Origin: Thermococcus sp.
GTDB lineage: Archaea; Methanobacteriota_B; Thermococci; Thermococcales; Thermococcaceae
DNA: 40,997 bases
Reading direction: 5' to 3'
NCBI RefSeq assembly: GCF_026988555.1
Contig: NZ_JALSLB010000056.1
Location: 1 to 40,997, forward strand
In this document: piece by piece, positions 39,852 through 40,997 of the stretch
How the letters are laid out: every line of letters begins with the position of its first letter
Position numbering within the stretch: the stretch's first letter is position 1
Program-made: the position numbers and the translations under genes
Notes under the pieces: generated by a model
Databases searched by the model: none
What the model was told of the DNA's origin: nothing
What the model saw: only the letters and a program-made list of their open reading frames with translations

Positions 39852-40706
39852 TTAGGAAACGTAGCTCTGGGGAACTTTAACCGGCTTCTTAACGTTGATG
39901 TCAAAAATTATGAACTCATCGTAGACGTGCCCTATTTCGTAGACATCAACGCGCTTCCCGAGGTTTTCTCCCCGGATGTGAACGCTTATGCGGTATCCCA
40001 TCCTGCCACCAACGAGAACGCCGTTCCTGAAGCGGAGCTCGAGAACACCTTTGGTTACGTTGAAAGTCATGTTAGAGTTTCCTATGAAAGCCTTCGCAAT
40101 GGCAGTTAAGTCTTCCTCCGTGATGTTGTAGTAGAGGAACTGCGTCCCGTTCTCAAATGCCTCCTTAAAGGGCTTCCGTTGGAGGTATCTCCCCGCGAAG
40201 CTAACTATGTTATATTTCCACGTCATGTTGAGCAACGCTCCAAGAGAAATCCCGAGAGTTTCGTTGGTTAGCTTGAGCCACCTGGCACCGAGGAAGACGT
40301 AGACGTCTTTTCCAACTATTATGTCCCTCGTAAAAGTCGATACACCACTCGGAAATGTTATAGTGGTCGTGTTTATGTCTGCCTTTCTGTCCGCGAGATC
40401 CACGTATCTGACTCTACGGTATATTACAGTAACGTTCCTACTCTGGGTCAGGTTACCAGTCGTGAGGGTTAGGTTAAGAACCGTGCTCGTGTTCTCACGG
40501 TAGGAGAACCGTTTTATTTTCTCCAGGTTGTTCAGAAACTCGTCGAGGGAATACTTTTTGATCTGGCCCGCGGACTTTGATGAACTGGTCGGAGAATAAC
40601 TCTGAACGCCCGTCGGGGAGCTGGAAGCATGAGAGCCGTTCTCGATGCAGCCCGCTGAGAACCCGATGACGACCAGAACCATCAAGACGTATGCAAGCTT
40701 TTTCAA
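39852..40706 (-). CDS. secreted lipoprotein of unknown function
   Basis: 284 aa. N-terminal signal [20 protein letters not shown] ends in a lipobox (FSAGC), so the mature protein is probably attached to the outer face of the membrane by the cysteine. A Ser/Thr-rich spacer of about 30 residues follows, then a beta-rich domain with many N-glycosylation sequons (NLT, NVT, NTT, NMT, NET). Start: TTG at 40706, with GGTGA 5 bases upstream; a TTG at 40733 is the longer alternative. It may belong to the LolA/LppX-like fold, but I do not claim it. Confidence 0.8.
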   Translation of the reverse strand: MKKLAYVLMVLVVIGFSAGCIENGSHASSSPTGVQSYSPTSSSKSAGQIKKYSLDEFLNNLEKIKRFSYRENTSTVLNLTLTTGNLTQSRNVTVIYRRVRYVDLADRKADINTTTITFPSGVSTFTRDIIVGKDVYVFLGARWLKLTNETLGISLGALLNMTWKYNIVSFAGRYLQRKPFKEAFENGTQFLYYNITEEDLTAIAKAFIGNSNMTFNVTKGVLELRFRNGVLVGGRMGYRISVHIRGENLGKRVDVYEIGHVYDEFIIFDINVKKPVKVPQSYVS

Positions 40707-40764
40707 CTTACTCACCCGGAGAGGTTTTCTCAAACCTTAAAAAGTTTGCCCGGGAATTCTAGGC

Positions 40765-40997
40765 ATGTCACACTTCAAAAATTTGAACACGCCTCAGAGA
40801 AAACTGTTAATCGCCTCGATGAGTGTAGTAATTTCACTCGCGGCCTATGGAAGAACGGAAAGCTTTTACATGAGCCACGGGACTGGAGCTTTAAAGTTCA
40901 CAGTGTACAACGTTCTTTTCCTTCTCCCCACGCTTCTCGCCTGTGTCTTCCTTGGCGGTAAAAGAAGAAGATGGGTTCCATTCTACGCACTGTTCCT
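40765..40997 (+). CDS. start of a membrane protein gene (cut by window edge)
   Basis: An ATG at 40765 opens a frame without stop to the last base (77 complete codons). It encodes a basic N-terminus (FKNLNTPQRKLLIAS), a membrane helix (about 17-30), a loop, and a second helix (about 52-69, VLFLLPTLLACVFLGG) followed by KRRRW. A TATA-like CCTTAAAAAG (40735-40744) is about 25 bases before the ATG, suggesting a leaderless transcript divergent from the lipoprotein gene. Another ATG at 40819 is possible. Family unknown. Confidence 0.6.
   Translation, partial: MSHFKNLNTPQRKLLIASMSVVISLAAYGRTESFYMSHGTGALKFTVYNVLFLLPTLLACVFLGGKRRRWVPFYALF

Noticed and set aside
1-40997. CRISPR arrays, insertion sequences, integrase genes, tRNA or rRNA
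   Set aside because: No regularly spaced repeats, transposase-like or integrase-like frames, or cloverleaf/rRNA sequence were seen on either strand.

Overview
The window looks like a chromosomal segment of a hyperthermophilic euryarchaeon of the order Thermococcales, most likely a Thermococcus. The signs are archaeal TATA promoters, GGTGA/GGAGGTG ribosome sites, frequent GTG and some TTG starts, leaderless genes, and marker genes: TBP, aMBF1, an archaeal HMG-CoA synthase/thiolase/DUF35 cluster, IorAB with an ADP-forming acyl-CoA synthetase alpha subunit, pyruvoyl arginine decarboxylase, dye-linked L-proline dehydrogenases and an FL11-type regulator. I saw no rRNA, tRNA, insertion sequence or CRISPR array. 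Genes are densely packed and no gap exceeds about 230 bases.

Layout. 1-5.7 kb: a truncated unknown gene, an AIM24-like protein, the mevalonate entry cluster (HMG-CoA synthase, thiolase, DUF35), a small unknown with a GNAT acetyltransferase, aMBF1 and an unknown gene. 5.8-7.5 kb: TBP and archaeal asparagine synthetase A. 7.6-11.6 kb (minus): an aryl-amino-acid fermentation operon, acyl-CoA synthetase alpha - iorA - iorB. 11.8-13.5 kb: a UPF0173 metallo-hydrolase and a membrane-anchored winged-helix protein. 13.6-18.1 kb: a speE-led operon with a flippase-like protein and two unknowns, then pdaD, so two polyamine steps lie close together. 18.3-21.4 kb: a CPA2 antiporter and a large CPBP membrane protein. 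21.7-25.8 kb: an AbrB-ACT protein, then an eight-gene Mrp-type antiporter operon with no hydrogenase genes inside the window.

26-31.7 kb: gcvH, a box C/D sRNA gene that I recognised from sequence alone, marC, a DUF1884 protein (possible truncated HK97-fold 'family 4' encapsulin) whose TATA box sits inside a perfect 20-bp palindrome, an operon of PspC / small membrane protein / CitG-like protein, PfpI, the FL11-type regulator and a divergent TGS-domain GTPase. 31.8-38.0 kb: two adjacent proline-dehydrogenase-type systems. The first has two genes (a fused, partly degenerate alpha plus beta); the second has four genes in the order A-F-X-B. 38.0-41.0 kb: an MFS transporter, KptA, a secreted lipoprotein and the start of a membrane-protein gene that runs off the right edge.

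The points most worth following up are the C/D sRNA, the DUF1884 gene with its palindromic promoter, the tandem proline dehydrogenase systems (lost Fe-S cysteines, long identical patches), the putative FL11 operator and the coupling of speE to a flippase-like gene. All family names come from motif recognition by eye; no database search was possible.
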